DNA of 64,000 bases, from contig CAVTCJ010000006.1 of the NCBI GenBank assembly GCA_963733145.1, forward strand, positions 310,001-374,000, read 5' to 3'. Every line of letters begins with the position of its first letter. The stretch's first letter is position 1. The position numbers and the translations under genes were made by a program. Source of the stretch: JAHIKV01 sp963733145. GTDB taxonomy: Bacteria > Planctomycetota > Planctomycetia > Pirellulales > Thermoguttaceae. Shown here one piece after another: positions 1-9,811 of this stretch. The notes beneath the pieces were generated by a model. It searched no databases. It was given only the letters and a program-made list of their open reading frames with translations, and had not been told where the DNA came from.

Positions 1-638
1 ACCGTCCGGGCTAAACGCCACACTAATGACACAATCATCATGCCCTTTGAGGGTGGCGGTGTTTCTGCGAGTGGCAACATCCCAGAGCCTGATCGTTTTG
101 TCTGCACTCGCTGAGGCCAAGGTTTTTCCGTCTGGACTGAACACAACACACCAGACAGGGGAGGCGTGGCCATCGAGTGTGGTGGTGTTTCTGCCGCTGG
201 TCGCGTCCCAGAGTTTGATTGTTTTGTCAACGCTCCCCGAGGCCAAGATTTTGCCGTCTGGGCTAAACGCCACCGAATAGACATTGCCAGTATGCCCTTG
301 CAGCGTAGCAGAATTCTGACCAGTGTTTACATCCCAGAGCTTGATCGTCTTGTCAGTGCTGCCCGAAGCCACGGCCTTTCCGTCTGGGCTAAACGTCACG
401 GAGAAGACAGTGGCCCCGTGCCCTTTGAGAGTAGCGATGTTCTCTCCGGTGGTTGCGTTCCAGAGCTTGATCGTCCTGTCCGCACTCGTGGAAGCCACAG
501 TCTTGCCATCCGGGCTAAAAGCCACAGAATTAACGAAGTCCGTATGCCCTACGAGTGTCGGCGAAGTGTCGCCTCCTGGGCAGACAGGGAGGAAGCAACT
601 ATCACCCCAATGCAAAATGACAGGACCACCCCTTTCAT
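1..638 (-). CDS. Secreted WD40-repeat protein, 3' truncated by window edge, apparent frameshift
   Basis: Read on the minus strand, positions 1 to about 545 encode successive WD40 blades. Each has the pattern GH...V.SVAFSPDGK.LAS.S.DKTI.LWD, and at least four complete repeats are visible before the gene runs off the left edge. A start at 638 has a good ribosome site (GGAGGG, seven bases away) and opens a signal peptide (MKGVVLSFCIGVIVASSLSA, cleavage about residue 20). That frame ends at a TAG at 549-551, and the WD40 blades continue in another frame. One indel at about 555-600 would join them. WD40 propellers are protein-interaction scaffolds; the signal peptide suggests periplasmic location. 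The gene starts 23 bases after the RHS stop, so the two may be co-transcribed. Confidence 0.75.
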
Positions 639-661
639 AGCGTGCCCTCCGGTTTACTTGT

Positions 662-3150
662 TTATTGACAGTTGGCGTTGTAGATGTACTCCAATTCCAT
701 CGCGTAGGCCGATTCGCTCCCCTTACGTTCATTTTCCATCGCAGCAGTGAGTGCTTTACACTGATAACGTTTATTGCCATATTCCGCCTGAATATCTGCC
801 CATTTGGCAGCGGCCCTCTCTCGCGCTGGTGGCACAACTGGCGTTTGGGGAGATGGTGGTGTTGCCGGTGGTGCTGGCGGTGACGCTGGACACGGCCCAG
901 AGGGCGGCGGGGTACACGGCTGGGAGCAATGAGCCGACCATATCGCCAACCACTTACTGGTAAAATACTTCGCATTCAGATATTGTGTGTTGTGCGTGGC
1001 GATGTTGTCTGGTTCGTGCCAGCCCCATATATCGAAGATGTGTCCGCCGATCCACCAACGCCAACCAGGGAGGTAATGTGAATAGTAGTCTTGTCCCTGG
1101 TGCATAAGGCTCTGGAATGTCGCCTTATCGCAATTCCCCACGGCCTGGACAAGCTCCGCCTCCACATCTGGTAGATCGCGGAAATGCCGCCACGGGTGCG
1201 TAAACGGGCCGGTACTCCAGAAGTCGTTGTCCTCCTTCGTCCAGTTAAAGGTGTTGTTTCCATTACAGTCAGGCAGATTTGGCATACCGCTGTGACCTTC
1301 GTCGCCCCACAAACCCAGAGGATCGACGTAGATGACCGGATTGTTGCCAACATAGCGGTAGAGATTGATGTCACTCTCCGCTGGATCTCTGCTTATCCAC
1401 GTCGCCAGGGCCGTGTTGTAGAAGCGGTTGCGGGCGAGATAATTGCCGGTTTCGGCGTCGCGCCAGTAGCCGCTGTACATGATGCCGTCGGCGGTGGGGG
1501 CGGTCGGGTTTGACCAGTTCGCGTCGTAAACCGTGTGGGAGCCGTAGGCGTTGTAGACGTAACGCTTAACGACCAGGCCGGTGGCGGAATCGACAACCGC
1601 CGTCGTGTTGTGGTTGGCGTCGGAGAGGTAGTAGCGGAGCAGGTCGCCCTGGTCGCCGTAATCGCCGTCGCCGTTGGCGTCGTGACGCCAGACGATCGGC
1701 GAGTCGATGTAGTCGGGCGAAAAGACGTGCTGATTGGCCGAGATCGTCGCGCCCTGGCCGTCAACGAACCGCTCTTCCAAAAGCTGCCAATCGTGATTGT
1801 AGAAATAGTGGGCATGGGAGGCGGAGAGGACTTTCTCGATGCGGCGGTTCGCGGCGTCGAACTCATACGCGGCAATCAGGGCGTCGTCCGTGGCAGGCTC
1901 GAACGTGCCGTCGCCATCGTCCTCGTAGACCGCCACCTGCCGGTTCCAGGCGTCGTAGACGAAGTGCAGGCCGGTCGTCTCGTCGCCGGATTTCGGGCCG
2001 TAGATCATGTTGCCCGCCGCGTCGTACCCGGGCGTGACCCAGCCGCCGGTGATGGACTCGATCTCGTTGGCCCCGTTGGTGGACCGGGACTGCGAATCGC
2101 CGTCGTCGTCGAACGCCGCGAAATTGCCCTGCCCGTCGAGGGTCCAGGTCTGGTCGTAGTCGTCGGCCCGCTCGGAGGAGACGAGGCGGTCGAGATTGTC
2201 GTAATCGTAGACTTCGTCGAAGGCGGCGTGCAACTCGTTGGATTTGCTCACCCGATTGCCCGCGCGGTCGTATTCATAAGAATAATGGTCGAGCACCACG
2301 TCCGGGTCTGCGCCGTAGTCGGTCCAGATTTGATCGAGCACCCGGCCGAAGCGGTCGAGCGCGGCGAAATCGTTCTCGGCGTAGTCCAGCTTCACCGCGA
2401 TGTCCTCGTAATCCTCGACGACGACCCGGCCCGCGCCCAGGTATTTGTATGAGGCGTAGGTGTCGGTGCCGTCGCCGATTGTGGCCAGCCGGGACATGAT
2501 GTCGTCAATCGCGCCCGCCGTGCCGTAGCCGTACTCGATCGCCTGCCCGGCGGGATAAGTCACTTCCGCCAGCCGGACGTACTTCGCCGTGCTGCCGGAT
2601 GCCCCGTCCTGATAGGTGTATTGTACGGCGGGCGTGTTTTGCGTGTCAACCGCGCCGTTGTGGGCTTGCCACTCCTCGATAAGGTTGCCCCAGCCGTCGT
2701 AGGCGTACTGGACTTCGTTGACCACGCTCCCCTCGCCGGGGTCGGCGTCGTCGTGGCTGGCAACAGCATTCCACCCGGCCAATGTCGTCGTAAGTCGTTG
2801 ATATGCGGAGGATTGCGTCGTCCACTATGCCCGACGAGCCAAGATCGGTAACGCAATCGTGGGCCAGCCGTCCGGCGTCGTCATAGAGATACGTATGCTC
2901 GACGCCCCGCTGATCGGTCGTGGTGACGGTGCGGCCCAGGCGGTCGTAGGTGGTTGAAACGTGGTCGCCCAGGTCGGTCGTGATGGTCCAGACCTTGGTC
3001 GTGCCGTTCTGCGAGAGCGTGTCGGTCGAGTCGGGATAGACCGCGGCCGTTTGCCAGGACGGATTGAGCTCGGATTCGTAGAGATACTGGGTCGCCTGCT
3101 GTTCGACGTTCTCGTTGTTCGGGGGAAAGGGGGGATAAGCCCAATTACTT
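662..3150 (-). pseudogene. RHS-repeat protein with metal-binding-like C-terminal domain, 5' truncated and frameshifted
   Basis: The product has YD/RHS repeats (YDRLGRTVTTTD, YAYDGWGNLIEEW, YEYDRAGNRVSKS) followed by the core end motif DPLGL about 490 residues into the 706-residue downstream frame. Upstream repeats continue in a second frame from about 3150 to 2775, so one indel lies near 2772. Beyond that, a stop at about 3166 closes the frame, so the N-terminal part normally expected of an RHS shell is absent. The C-terminal tail of about 215 residues is variable-toxin sized. It carries spaced His/Asp residues (QDYYSH, GGH, HEPDN) reminiscent of metal-dependent hydrolase or phospholipase-like tails, then a Pro-rich linker. 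RHS proteins encapsulate and deliver such tails; toxicity here is inference. No immunity gene is recognised next to it. Confidence 0.7.
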
Positions 3151-3184
3151 ATCGATTACACCTCAATAATTGGACTTATCCCCT
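3130..3184 (-). repeat. Long hairpin spanning the gspM stop and the RHS remnant
   Basis: On the minus strand GGGGATAAGTCCAATTA is followed after about 20 bases by TAATTGGGCTTATCCCC, a 17-base stem with one mismatch. The left arm encodes the last residues of the gspM-like gene and the right arm lies where the RHS reading frame begins to be recognisable. It could act as a transcription terminator for the pseudopilus operon, although no clean U-run follows, or it could be the end of a mobile palindrome. Confidence 0.6.
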
Positions 3185-4116
3185 TTTTTCAATTCCACGC
3201 CGCCGCGGAGGTTCTCGCCGTCGCGGAGGCGGCGGTGTTGGCCATCGAAATCGACGACGGCGTAGGGGGTCGGGGATATTTCCCGCACGGTCCCCTGCAG
3301 ACTGCCGACCTGAAACTCGTCCCCCTGGCGGAGCCTCCAGAGTTTGTCGTGAATGCGGTCGAAAATCCACACCTGCCGGGCGCCGTCGACTTCGGTAAAT
3401 CCGGTGACAACGGCATATTTTGCCGCGTTGATCGGCTTGACTTTTGTTTCGGCGACCTGCGGCCGGTCCCGTTTGGGCGGCGGCGGCGAGTACGGCGCGA
3501 ACAGGTTCCGCTTGCCGATCGGATCGCGGTAGTCGTCTAGCCGGGCCAGCCGCAACTCGCGCCCCGGTTCCTTGGTGAGCTGGTTCTTGCGGTCGGCCCC
3601 CGGCAGCGAGAGGGCTTCGATCGTCATACTCACGTCCAGGTCGCGGGAGTTTTCCAACGCCTTGATGTCCAACTGGCGGATTTGCTGGAGGTGGCCGGCG
3701 GAGTAGAACTCGTAGAGAAACCGCGTCAGATCGGCCAGGGCCACGTGGGCGCGGAGCGAAAACGACATCCGCGTGAACATGTCCCGCCGGGTTTCGATCT
3801 GCTTCGAGTCGATGTTGAGTTGGCGGAAGCCGTCCCGGTCGGCCAGGCCGCGAAGCCAGTTCTGATAGAGCGAGCGGCCGACGGTGGTGTCCGTGGGGAG
3901 CGCCTGCCGCTGCCACGCCGTCAGCCGGGCGGCCTCGCGCCGGGCGACCGCCAGCCGCTCCTCTTTGCCGGCCACGTCGGCCGCGAGCTTGTCCCGATCT
4001 GTGCGGAGTTGGGTCGAGGTCCGGCTGTCGCCGCCGAACAGCAGGAACCAGAAGACCATCAGCGCCAGCAGTCCGCCGGCTACGTAGAGCAAAATCTTTT
4101 CGCGGCGTCGGGTCAT
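3163..4116 (-). CDS. gspM: GspM/PilO-like inner-membrane protein with C-terminal GspC/PilP-like domain
   Basis: This 317-residue protein starts with a short basic segment and one membrane helix (residues about 8-26, ending LMVFWFLLFGG). A periplasmic coiled region follows (about 30-90), then a ferredoxin-like PilO/GspM fold. The C-terminal part (RNLFAPY onward, about 220-310) resembles the small beta domain of GspC/PilP, with a motif in which sequence around 'GDEFQVGSLQGTV' sets a typical ligand-binding turn. The ATG at 4116 overlaps the stop of gspL (ATGA), implying translational coupling, and is preferred over upstream in-frame starts. Its role would be to connect the cytoplasmic/inner-membrane platform to the secretin ring. 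The family name is assigned by position and architecture, not by strong motifs. Confidence 0.65.
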   Translation of the reverse strand: MTRRREKILLYVAGGLLALMVFWFLLFGGDSRTSTQLRTDRDKLAADVAGKEERLAVARREAARLTAWQRQALPTDTTVGRSLYQNWLRGLADRDGFRQLNIDSKQIETRRDMFTRMSFSLRAHVALADLTRFLYEFYSAGHLQQIRQLDIKALENSRDLDVSMTIEALSLPGADRKNQLTKEPGRELRLARLDDYRDPIGKRNLFAPYSPPPPKRDRPQVAETKVKPINAAKYAVVTGFTEVDGARQVWIFDRIHDKLWRLRQGDEFQVGSLQGTVREISPTPYAVVDFDGQHRRLRDGENLRGGVELKKGDKSNY

Positions 4117-5556
4117 GGCTTGGCCCCCTTGCCCTCGAGCAACGACGCCTCGAACCGCCAGGAGTAGTCTTTCTTCGAGTGGTCTTCGCGGCTGCTGCGG
4201 CTGGTGATCTGGCCGGCGCGGGCCCGGGCGCGTTGCTCCATATTGGCGATCACTTCGGCGTTGCGGACCCAACCCTTCAGATCGACCTGGCTGCGGCCTT
4301 GGCGGACGGCGAAGGTCAATTGGCCGAGAATCGCGTCCCGAGCCGAGGGAAAGCCCTCGCTGAGGGTTTGAAGCTGGTCGAGCCAGACGGCTTGGCCTTC
4401 TCTCCAGCGTTCGATTTCGGCCACCGTCTCCCGCGTCTTTTTCAGTCCCGCCAACGAGGCGTCGAGCGAACTGTTCTGGGCGTTAAGGCTTTCGACCTCG
4501 CCGGCGAGCCGGTAGTTTTCCACCCGGGCATAGACCAGCCAAACCAGCAAGAGCAGGGCCGCGGCAGCGGCTCCGGCGACCCAGCGCTTCCGCCGGCTGG
4601 GCGCCTCGACGCGGCGGCGGGGATGCAAAAAGTCGATCGTCTGGCCCGCCCGGCGCGACTCCGCCACGAGCGCGCTCGAGCAGCGGCGCGAAGCGGCCCG
4701 GATGCGCCGGCGGCGCCTCGCGGAGCGCGGTTCCCTGCTCCAGTCCCTGGAACGGATCGACCACTTCCGTGGCGATTCCCAATTCTGTTTGAATGCGCCG
4801 GGCGAGATCGGCGTGGCCCGGCTCGTCGCCGCAGAGCACGAGCGACTTGAACTTCCGCCCGGAAAACTGATTCTGCACGGCGGCCATCGTCAGCCGCACC
4901 TCGGCTTGCAGGGCCGGCAGGGAGGGATTCGCGTCGTCCAGCCACATGCTCCGCAGGAAGACCACTTTACCGTCGAGGACCACGGTCAAATCGGCCTCGC
5001 CGCCCAGCAGTTCGACCAGCAGCCGCAACTGTCCCCGCGTTTCGGGCTTGTTGGGGGCCAGCAGCGGCGCCGACGCGCAGGGCCGCAACAGCAGCCGCTG
5101 CATTTTCAGCCCCGCCGCCGCGCAAACATTCTCGATCCGCCGAATCACGGCCGGGGCGATGGCCATCGCCAGGATGGTCCGCGCGCCGTCGGCCGTCTCA
5201 TCGATGGGGACGAAATCCAGCCGCCAGTCGTCGGTCAACTCGTTGAACTCGCGGGCCGCCTGGAAGCGGACCATGTCGGGCAGGTCTTCCTCGGGAGCGG
5301 GCGGGAGTTGCAGTTGCCGCAGCTCGATGCCGCCGCGGCGGACGACGACCAGCGCCGGCGGACGGCCGATGCCCCGCGCGTCGAGCTCCGCGGCGATCAG
5401 CCGGCCGATGCGTTGCTCCGGCGGCTCGGCGCCCGGCTCGCCGCCGTTGCAGGGGACGGCAAAGGCGTGCTCGATCGCCACGCGGTGACCGCCCAGCGCG
5501 GCGACGGCCGCGCGGATCTCTTGGGCGCTCCATTCAATGGCGATCATTCTGTTCAT
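4113..5556 (-). CDS. gspL: GspL: PilM-type ASKHA domain fused to PilN-like segment, frameshifted
   Basis: The N-terminal half (starting MIAIEW) is an actin-like PilM/GspL cytoplasmic domain. The second half has a membrane helix (KRWVAGAAAAALLLLVWLVY) and a periplasmic coiled coil (ENYRLAGEVESLNAQNS) typical of PilN/GspL. The two halves are in different frames. The break is at about 4675, where the frame ending LLERARGG should read into LVAESRRAGQTIDFL. The expected whole protein is about 480 residues, normal for GspL. The start ATG at 5556 is 71 bases below the gspK stop, with a palindromic repeat in between. It would recruit the assembly ATPase, which is not present in this window. Confidence 0.75.
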
Positions 5557-5566
5557 ATACCTGCCT

Positions 5567-5619
5567 TTGTGGTGCGGCCGTCCCGGCTGCACCGTGCAGG
5601 CGGGACGCCTGCACCACAA
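5567..5619. repeat. Palindromic repeat, TTGTGGTGCAGGCG family
   Basis: Inverted arms beginning TTGTGGTGC and ending GCACCACAA enclose GGGACGCCTGC-type arms. Other copies are at 21587-21640 (diverged), 41100-41165 (inside nuoG) and 61417-61474. Here it sits between gspK and gspL. Confidence 0.85.
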
Positions 5620-5627
5620 CCAATCCT

Positions 5628-7226
5628 TCACTGTTCCGTGGGGCGGGCCGCCGCAGCCGCTTCCGCGGGAAAGCCGCCGGACAATCCACTCACATCTTTC
5701 CAGGATAATACGGCCGTCGGGCGTTTGCCAGCATCAAGTATCACTTCCAGCCGTTCGGAAGGCCCTCCCCCCTCCAGGGTCCCAATCACCTGTGCCCGAT
5801 ATACGCTCCCCCCCGCCGTAATAAACGGCATCAGCGTCTTCATCGTTTTCAGCGGCACAATCCCCTCGCTGAGCAGCCAGGTCTCGTAATGATGGCTCTC
5901 GTCGTCGCTCGCGGGGTCCATCACCCGTTTGGAGATGATCTGATCGACGATGTCCGTAGTCATGCCGGGAATGCACATCAGCACGGTCCGCGAGGCCTGG
6001 TTGATGTTGATGCGGCCGGGGATCGTCTCGGCCGTCTCGACCGTCGCGGCGTCCATCAACTTGGGCAGGTACTCGGCCATCGCCCCGGGATCATCATTGA
6101 ACGGCGATTGCAGGCGGATGGATTTCGGCTGTTGCGGTTGTTCCGGTCCAACGTGCCTATCCTGAGGCCCGGCGGAATTGTTGGGTAAGGGGACCTCCAC
6201 GCTGACGCCGATCAAGTCCAGAACGCTGGTCAGAGTGGCGCTCGCCTTCAGTTTCGAGACGTCAAACAGATCGGGCGAGAGCGTTTGGACATAATTAAAA
6301 TCAGAGAGTCGATCATTTGTTGAGGCTGCGCCATAGGCCCTGTAGGCTACGATAAACATCGCCTGCTGCTCGTCCAGCGCCGTCTTCAGATCGTTGTAGA
6401 GCGTTTCCAGGTCGTCACTGTTGAGGTCGATTTTCTTTGTGCCGTCGGGCTTCATGGTCGTCTCGTCGCTGTAGAGCGTCAGATATTGGGCCCAGCCGTG
6501 GTCCATCGAGCCGTCGGAGTTGTCCACGCCGTCGATGGTTCCCGCGGCGGCCGTATCGCTGCTGAAGCCCATCCGGGCGGCGTCGGTCCCGTAGAGCAAC
6601 TGCGGCGTGACGCCGCGGACCAGCAGCAACTCGTCGATCGACTCCGGCGGGCCGTTCCGCGGGGCGTAGGGCGGCGAGAGCGAGGCGTAGTAGTCTGCCT
6701 CGGCCCCCTGCACCCGTGGTGAGTCGTCGCTGTCGATCCAATCCAGAATCGCGTCGCTGATCTCCTCGGTCATGCCGGGCAGGGCCATCAGCATCTGCTT
6801 CGCCGAGCCGGATTTCTGCTTGTCCATCTGCAGCAGCGTGCGGAGGTTGATCCGCGTCGATTCGTCTTGCAGACCGTAGCGGAGGCCGACCACCGTGCGG
6901 TCGTCGATCAGCGGGGCGACCAGCGTGAACCGGCCGCGGTCGCGGGCGTCGTCGGCCTCGGCCGCCAGCACGTTGCGGAACCGTTGGGGATTGTCGTAAA
7001 TCCCGCCCGCGTCCGCCCGCTCGTCCGGGTCGCGGTCGAGGAACTGCCGGGCCAGCTCGGCCCCCGACTCGGCCGACACGCGGGCCTGGATCTGCTGGCC
7101 CGAGGTGAGCGCGGCCTTGCGCTCGTTGAGCATCAGTTCGCAAAAGCTGAGACTGGCCAACGCCAGGATGGCGATCACCACCAAAACCAGCACCAGGATG
7201 ATTCCCCGCGGTTGTCGGCCGTTCAT
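5628..7226 (-). CDS. gspK: GspK-like minor pseudopilin
   Basis: This 532-residue protein starts with a basic prepilin-type segment and hydrophobic helix (RGIILVLVLVVIAILALASLS). A large soluble region follows with two helix-hairpin-helix-like GspK signatures (LPGMTEEISDAILDWIDSDD near 150, INQASRTVLMCIPGMT near 400). That arrangement is diagnostic of GspK, which caps the pseudopilus tip with GspI and GspJ. The glutamate at +5 found in major pilins is missing from the hydrophobic segment, as is usual in GspK. The start ATG overlaps the gspJ stop by four bases. It is intact, unlike its neighbours, and larger than proteobacterial GspK (about 320 residues). Confidence 0.88.
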   Translation of the reverse strand: MNGRQPRGIILVLVLVVIAILALASLSFCELMLNERKAALTSGQQIQARVSAESGAELARQFLDRDPDERADAGGIYDNPQRFRNVLAAEADDARDRGRFTLVAPLIDDRTVVGLRYGLQDESTRINLRTLLQMDKQKSGSAKQMLMALPGMTEEISDAILDWIDSDDSPRVQGAEADYYASLSPPYAPRNGPPESIDELLLVRGVTPQLLYGTDAARMGFSSDTAAAGTIDGVDNSDGSMDHGWAQYLTLYSDETTMKPDGTKKIDLNSDDLETLYNDLKTALDEQQAMFIVAYRAYGAASTNDRLSDFNYVQTLSPDLFDVSKLKASATLTSVLDLIGVSVEVPLPNNSAGPQDRHVGPEQPQQPKSIRLQSPFNDDPGAMAEYLPKLMDAATVETAETIPGRININQASRTVLMCIPGMTTDIVDQIISKRVMDPASDDESHHYETWLLSEGIVPLKTMKTLMPFITAGGSVYRAQVIGTLEGGGPSERLEVILDAGKRPTAVLSWKDVSGLSGGFPAEAAAAARPTEQ

Positions 7227-8266
7227 CGGTTCGTCCCCTGGTTTTGATTGTTCGATCCACCGCCACCGGACGATGATCCCCCAGACGGCGTCCCTCCCGA
7301 CAATGATCCTCCCGACGATGGGGTGGCAGTTGAGCTGCCACCCCGACCGGATCCCGCCGAGCTACTCGCGGCGGGCGAAACCTGCGCGTTGGGCAGCGTC
7401 ACCAGGAGGTCGTAGATCATCGGCGACGCATTCCGGGCAGCGTTCGGCCGGCTCAGCGCGACGGTCACCTTCACCGCGGTAGGCAGCTTGCCCTGCTGGC
7501 TCGAATCCCAAGTGTCGCTGCTCGTCGTGCCATCGTAGTAGGTGAACCGCAGATTGACGACCTCGGCGCCCAGCAGATCGGTGGCCCGGCTGAGGAGGTC
7601 CGTTTGCCCCTGGGCGACGGCGAACAGGAATGCGTTCCGCTCCATCGCGCGGCGATACAAACCGCTGCCGGTGGCGCTCGACGAGCCGCTCTGTTCCGTC
7701 GGGGAGACCGTGCCGGGATTGCCGAGGCAGTAGATCACCGTCGTCACGTCGCTCGTCGGCGCGGGGGAACCGTCGCTCGCCGCGGCCGCCGCCGTCCGCC
7801 GGTTGGACCAGGGGCGGCGGCTCGTGTCCACCTGCAAACATTCCATGTCGCCGATCAAGCCGCCCAAAAGCGACCCCGACGGCGTCGCTTCCGCCGCCGA
7901 GCCGTTCGACGTGTCGAGGCTCGACGCTGAATCCGATGAACCGGACAAACCTGACGAACTGCCGGAGGACGAAGACGAGCCGCCGGACGACGCCGAGCCG
8001 GCGGCGGAATAGGGGACGGCGTTGCGCAAGTCCTCGGCGATCCGCTGGAGCAACGCCCGGGCGAGCTGCGCTTCCTCCACCTGCCGGCGGCTCTTGTCCG
8101 CCACGTTGAAATTGACGTGAATGGCCATCCCGATCAGCCCCACGACGACCGTGGTCAGGGCCAGGGCGAGGATGACCTCAAGCAGCGTGAAGGCCGTCCG
8201 CCGACGGGGGCCCGCGGGCCGGCGTCGTTCGGCGTCCTTCAGAATGTGCGTAGTTTCATATTGCAT
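7223..8266 (-). CDS. gspJ: GspJ-like minor pseudopilin
   Basis: The type III/IV prepilin motif RRRTAFTLLEVILALALTTV is clear, with cleavage before Phe and Glu at +5, followed by a helix of about 35 residues. The body carries long Ser/Gly-rich low-complexity stretches (residues about 95-140 and the last 45), which are not part of the usual fold. A copy of the GGTGGCAGTTGAGCTGCCACC palindrome at 7318-7343 is read in frame in the tail. The ATG at 8266 is favoured; an in-frame start at 8329 is possible. The stop overlaps gspK. It should sit at the pseudopilus tip in complex with GspI and GspK. Confidence 0.8.
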   Translation of the reverse strand: MQYETTHILKDAERRRPAGPRRRTAFTLLEVILALALTTVVVGLIGMAIHVNFNVADKSRRQVEEAQLARALLQRIAEDLRNAVPYSAAGSASSGGSSSSSGSSSGLSGSSDSASSLDTSNGSAAEATPSGSLLGGLIGDMECLQVDTSRRPWSNRRTAAAAASDGSPAPTSDVTTVIYCLGNPGTVSPTEQSGSSSATGSGLYRRAMERNAFLFAVAQGQTDLLSRATDLLGAEVVNLRFTYYDGTTSSDTWDSSQQGKLPTAVKVTVALSRPNAARNASPMIYDLLVTLPNAQVSPAASSSAGSGRGGSSTATPSSGGSLSGGTPSGGSSSGGGGSNNQNQGTNR

Positions 8267-8374
8267 GTTCGCGCACCGATTCTGCCGGCAACTTCTCGCC
8301 GAACGAAGCGCTGTTTTCAACAGTTCCAACAGGACTCAGGAGAGACTTGCGTGTATTCTCCGATTAGCCCGAAG

Positions 8375-8580
8375 GGCTTTCATAAGGTAGCCCAGGGTTG
8401 CCGCGCAGCGGCTACCCTGGGTTGCGGGGCCGATCATTTTTTCAACCCTGAAAGGGTTGCGGAGCGGCGCCGCCTTTCCGCAACCCCTGCGGGGTAATAT
8501 ATTTCTGCAACCTCTTCCCCCAGGGTAGCCGCTGCGCGGCAACCCTGGGCTGTCTTGCAAAATCCCTTCGGGATAAAAAC
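8375..8580. repeat. Nested palindromic element between gspI and gspJ
   Basis: A 31-base arm CCCAGGGTTGCCGCGCAGCG... at about 8391-8421 recurs as its exact reverse complement at about 8517-8547. An inner pair (CAACCCTGAAAGGGTTGCGG against CCGCAACCCCTGCGGGG) lies between them. It separates two genes that would otherwise be adjacent. Confidence 0.8.
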
Positions 8581-8604
8581 TCCAATACTGTCCACTCGTC
8601 CCGG

Positions 8605-9088
8605 TTACTGACTTTTCTGACCGCTGGAACTTTCGCTGGAATTGCCGCCGGACTCCGTGCTCTCCGTGCTGGAACTGCTGGACGAGGTCGCGGCATTGGG
8701 ATCGGGCATCCAGCGGACCAGCGAAAACTTGACGGGATGCTGGTTGGCCGGCAAATCCCGGGTGACGGTGACCCGCACGTAAATCAGAACCGTTTTCGTC
8801 GGTGGCCCCGGTCTCGATCGAATACAGCCAGGCCGGTTCGCCCGGATCGATCGAAGCCGTCGTGGCGGAGTCGAAGGCCGTGTTGCCGACCGCCGTGGCG
8901 GGCGTGATGCCGGCGAGTATTTCGGAGAGCTTGCTCTCGCAGAGCAGTTCGGCGTGGGACAGGTCGCGGGCGACCTGGGCGTTTCGCAGCGCCTGGCGGC
9001 CGGCTTCGCCCAGCACCGCGATCGCGCCGCCCAGCAGGGCCAGGGCCAAAATCACTTCCAGCAGGGAGAAACCGGCCCGCTTTTTCAT
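8605..9088 (-). CDS. gspI: GspI-like minor pseudopilin, frameshifted
   Basis: It begins MKKRAGFSLLEVILALALLG, a perfect prepilin cleavage site with Glu+5. The first frame drifts out of coding sense at about 8794, after the residues IETGATDEN. Moving one base resumes a sensible sequence (VLIYVRVTVTRDLPANQHPV) that ends in a Ser-rich tail with stop at 8605. The repaired length is about 160 residues, which fits GspI; the unrepaired reading would run on into the palindromic repeat. It lies five bases downstream of the gspH stop, and it would act as tip pseudopilin with GspJ and GspK. Confidence 0.8.
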
Positions 9089-9093
9089 CGCCG

Positions 9094-9660
9094 CTACTCC
9101 ACGATCGAGTCCAGGTCGGAGAGGGTCACGGCCCCGGTCAATCCCCGCAGGATGACGCGGACCGCGCGGCTCCGCTGGTCGGCCAGCACCAACTGCACGT
9201 CCGAGGCGGTGCCGTCCGGATAGAAGAGTATCGGAGCGGACCAGCCGTCCGATTCGCCGCCGGCGGCCGCACTGCTGAACTTGATTCCTTCCGGCAAGGT
9301 CTGTTCCGCGCAGGTCGCCGCGCCGTCGCCGGACGACGAGGCGGACGCCGCCGCGGCGTCGCCGCCGATCGCGCCGGCGGAGGCGGATGAAGCGTCGCCT
9401 TGGTCGCTCTGTGCCGCCAGCCGGTAGTGGTCGCCGTCAATCTCGTAGCGGAAAGAGTAAGTGTGACCGGAGCGCATGGCCTCGATCCGCGCTTGACACC
9501 AGGCGCTGCGGACCTGATCGGCCGCCGAACCGAGCCGGCGGCTGGTGTAGAGCCGTTGCACCGAAGGCCAGGCGGCGCCGGCGATGATCGCCGTCAGCAC
9601 GAGCACCAGCACGACTTCCATCAAGGTGAAGCCCCGCCGTGCCCGCCGGTTTCCGTCCAC
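9094..9660 (-). CDS. gspH: GspH-like pseudopilin
   Basis: A GTG start at 9660 gives a short basic leader then RRGFTLMEVVLVLVLTAII, a type IV prepilin cleavage motif with Glu+5. The rest (to residue 188) has the GspH pattern of a beta-rich domain (SFRYEIDGDHYRL) and a conserved C-terminal strand region. An Ala/Ser-rich insert occupies residues about 100-130. Longer upstream in-frame sequence would run through the palindrome and gspG and is rejected. It follows gspG by about 150 bases that hold a palindromic repeat. Confidence 0.8.
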   Translation of the reverse strand: MDGNRRARRGFTLMEVVLVLVLTAIIAGAAWPSVQRLYTSRRLGSAADQVRSAWCQARIEAMRSGHTYSFRYEIDGDHYRLAAQSDQGDASSASAGAIGGDAAAASASSSGDGAATCAEQTLPEGIKFSSAAAGGESDGWSAPILFYPDGTASDVQLVLADQRSRAVRVILRGLTGAVTLSDLDSIVE

Positions 9661-9673
9661 TCCGTTAGGTGAT

Positions 9674-9773
9674 GTCCAAGTGAAACTCTGAAGTTTGTGG
9701 GACAGCCGCCCTCGGCTGTCTTGGGCAATTCCGCACAGCCGAGGGCGGCTGTGCCACATATCTTGGACACCCG
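9674..9773. repeat. Nested palindrome, CAGCCGAGGGCGGCTG family
   Basis: Outer arms GTCCAAG/CTTGGAC enclose GTGGGACAGCCGCCCTCGG and its complement CCGAGGGCGGCTGTGCCAC. A related segment (GCCGAGGGCGGCCGTGCCAC) sits inside the oxidoreductase gene at about 24920. Confidence 0.8.
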
Positions 9774-9811
9774 CATATTTTGTTGCCGACGATCGTTCAC
9801 CGTCCGTGCTC

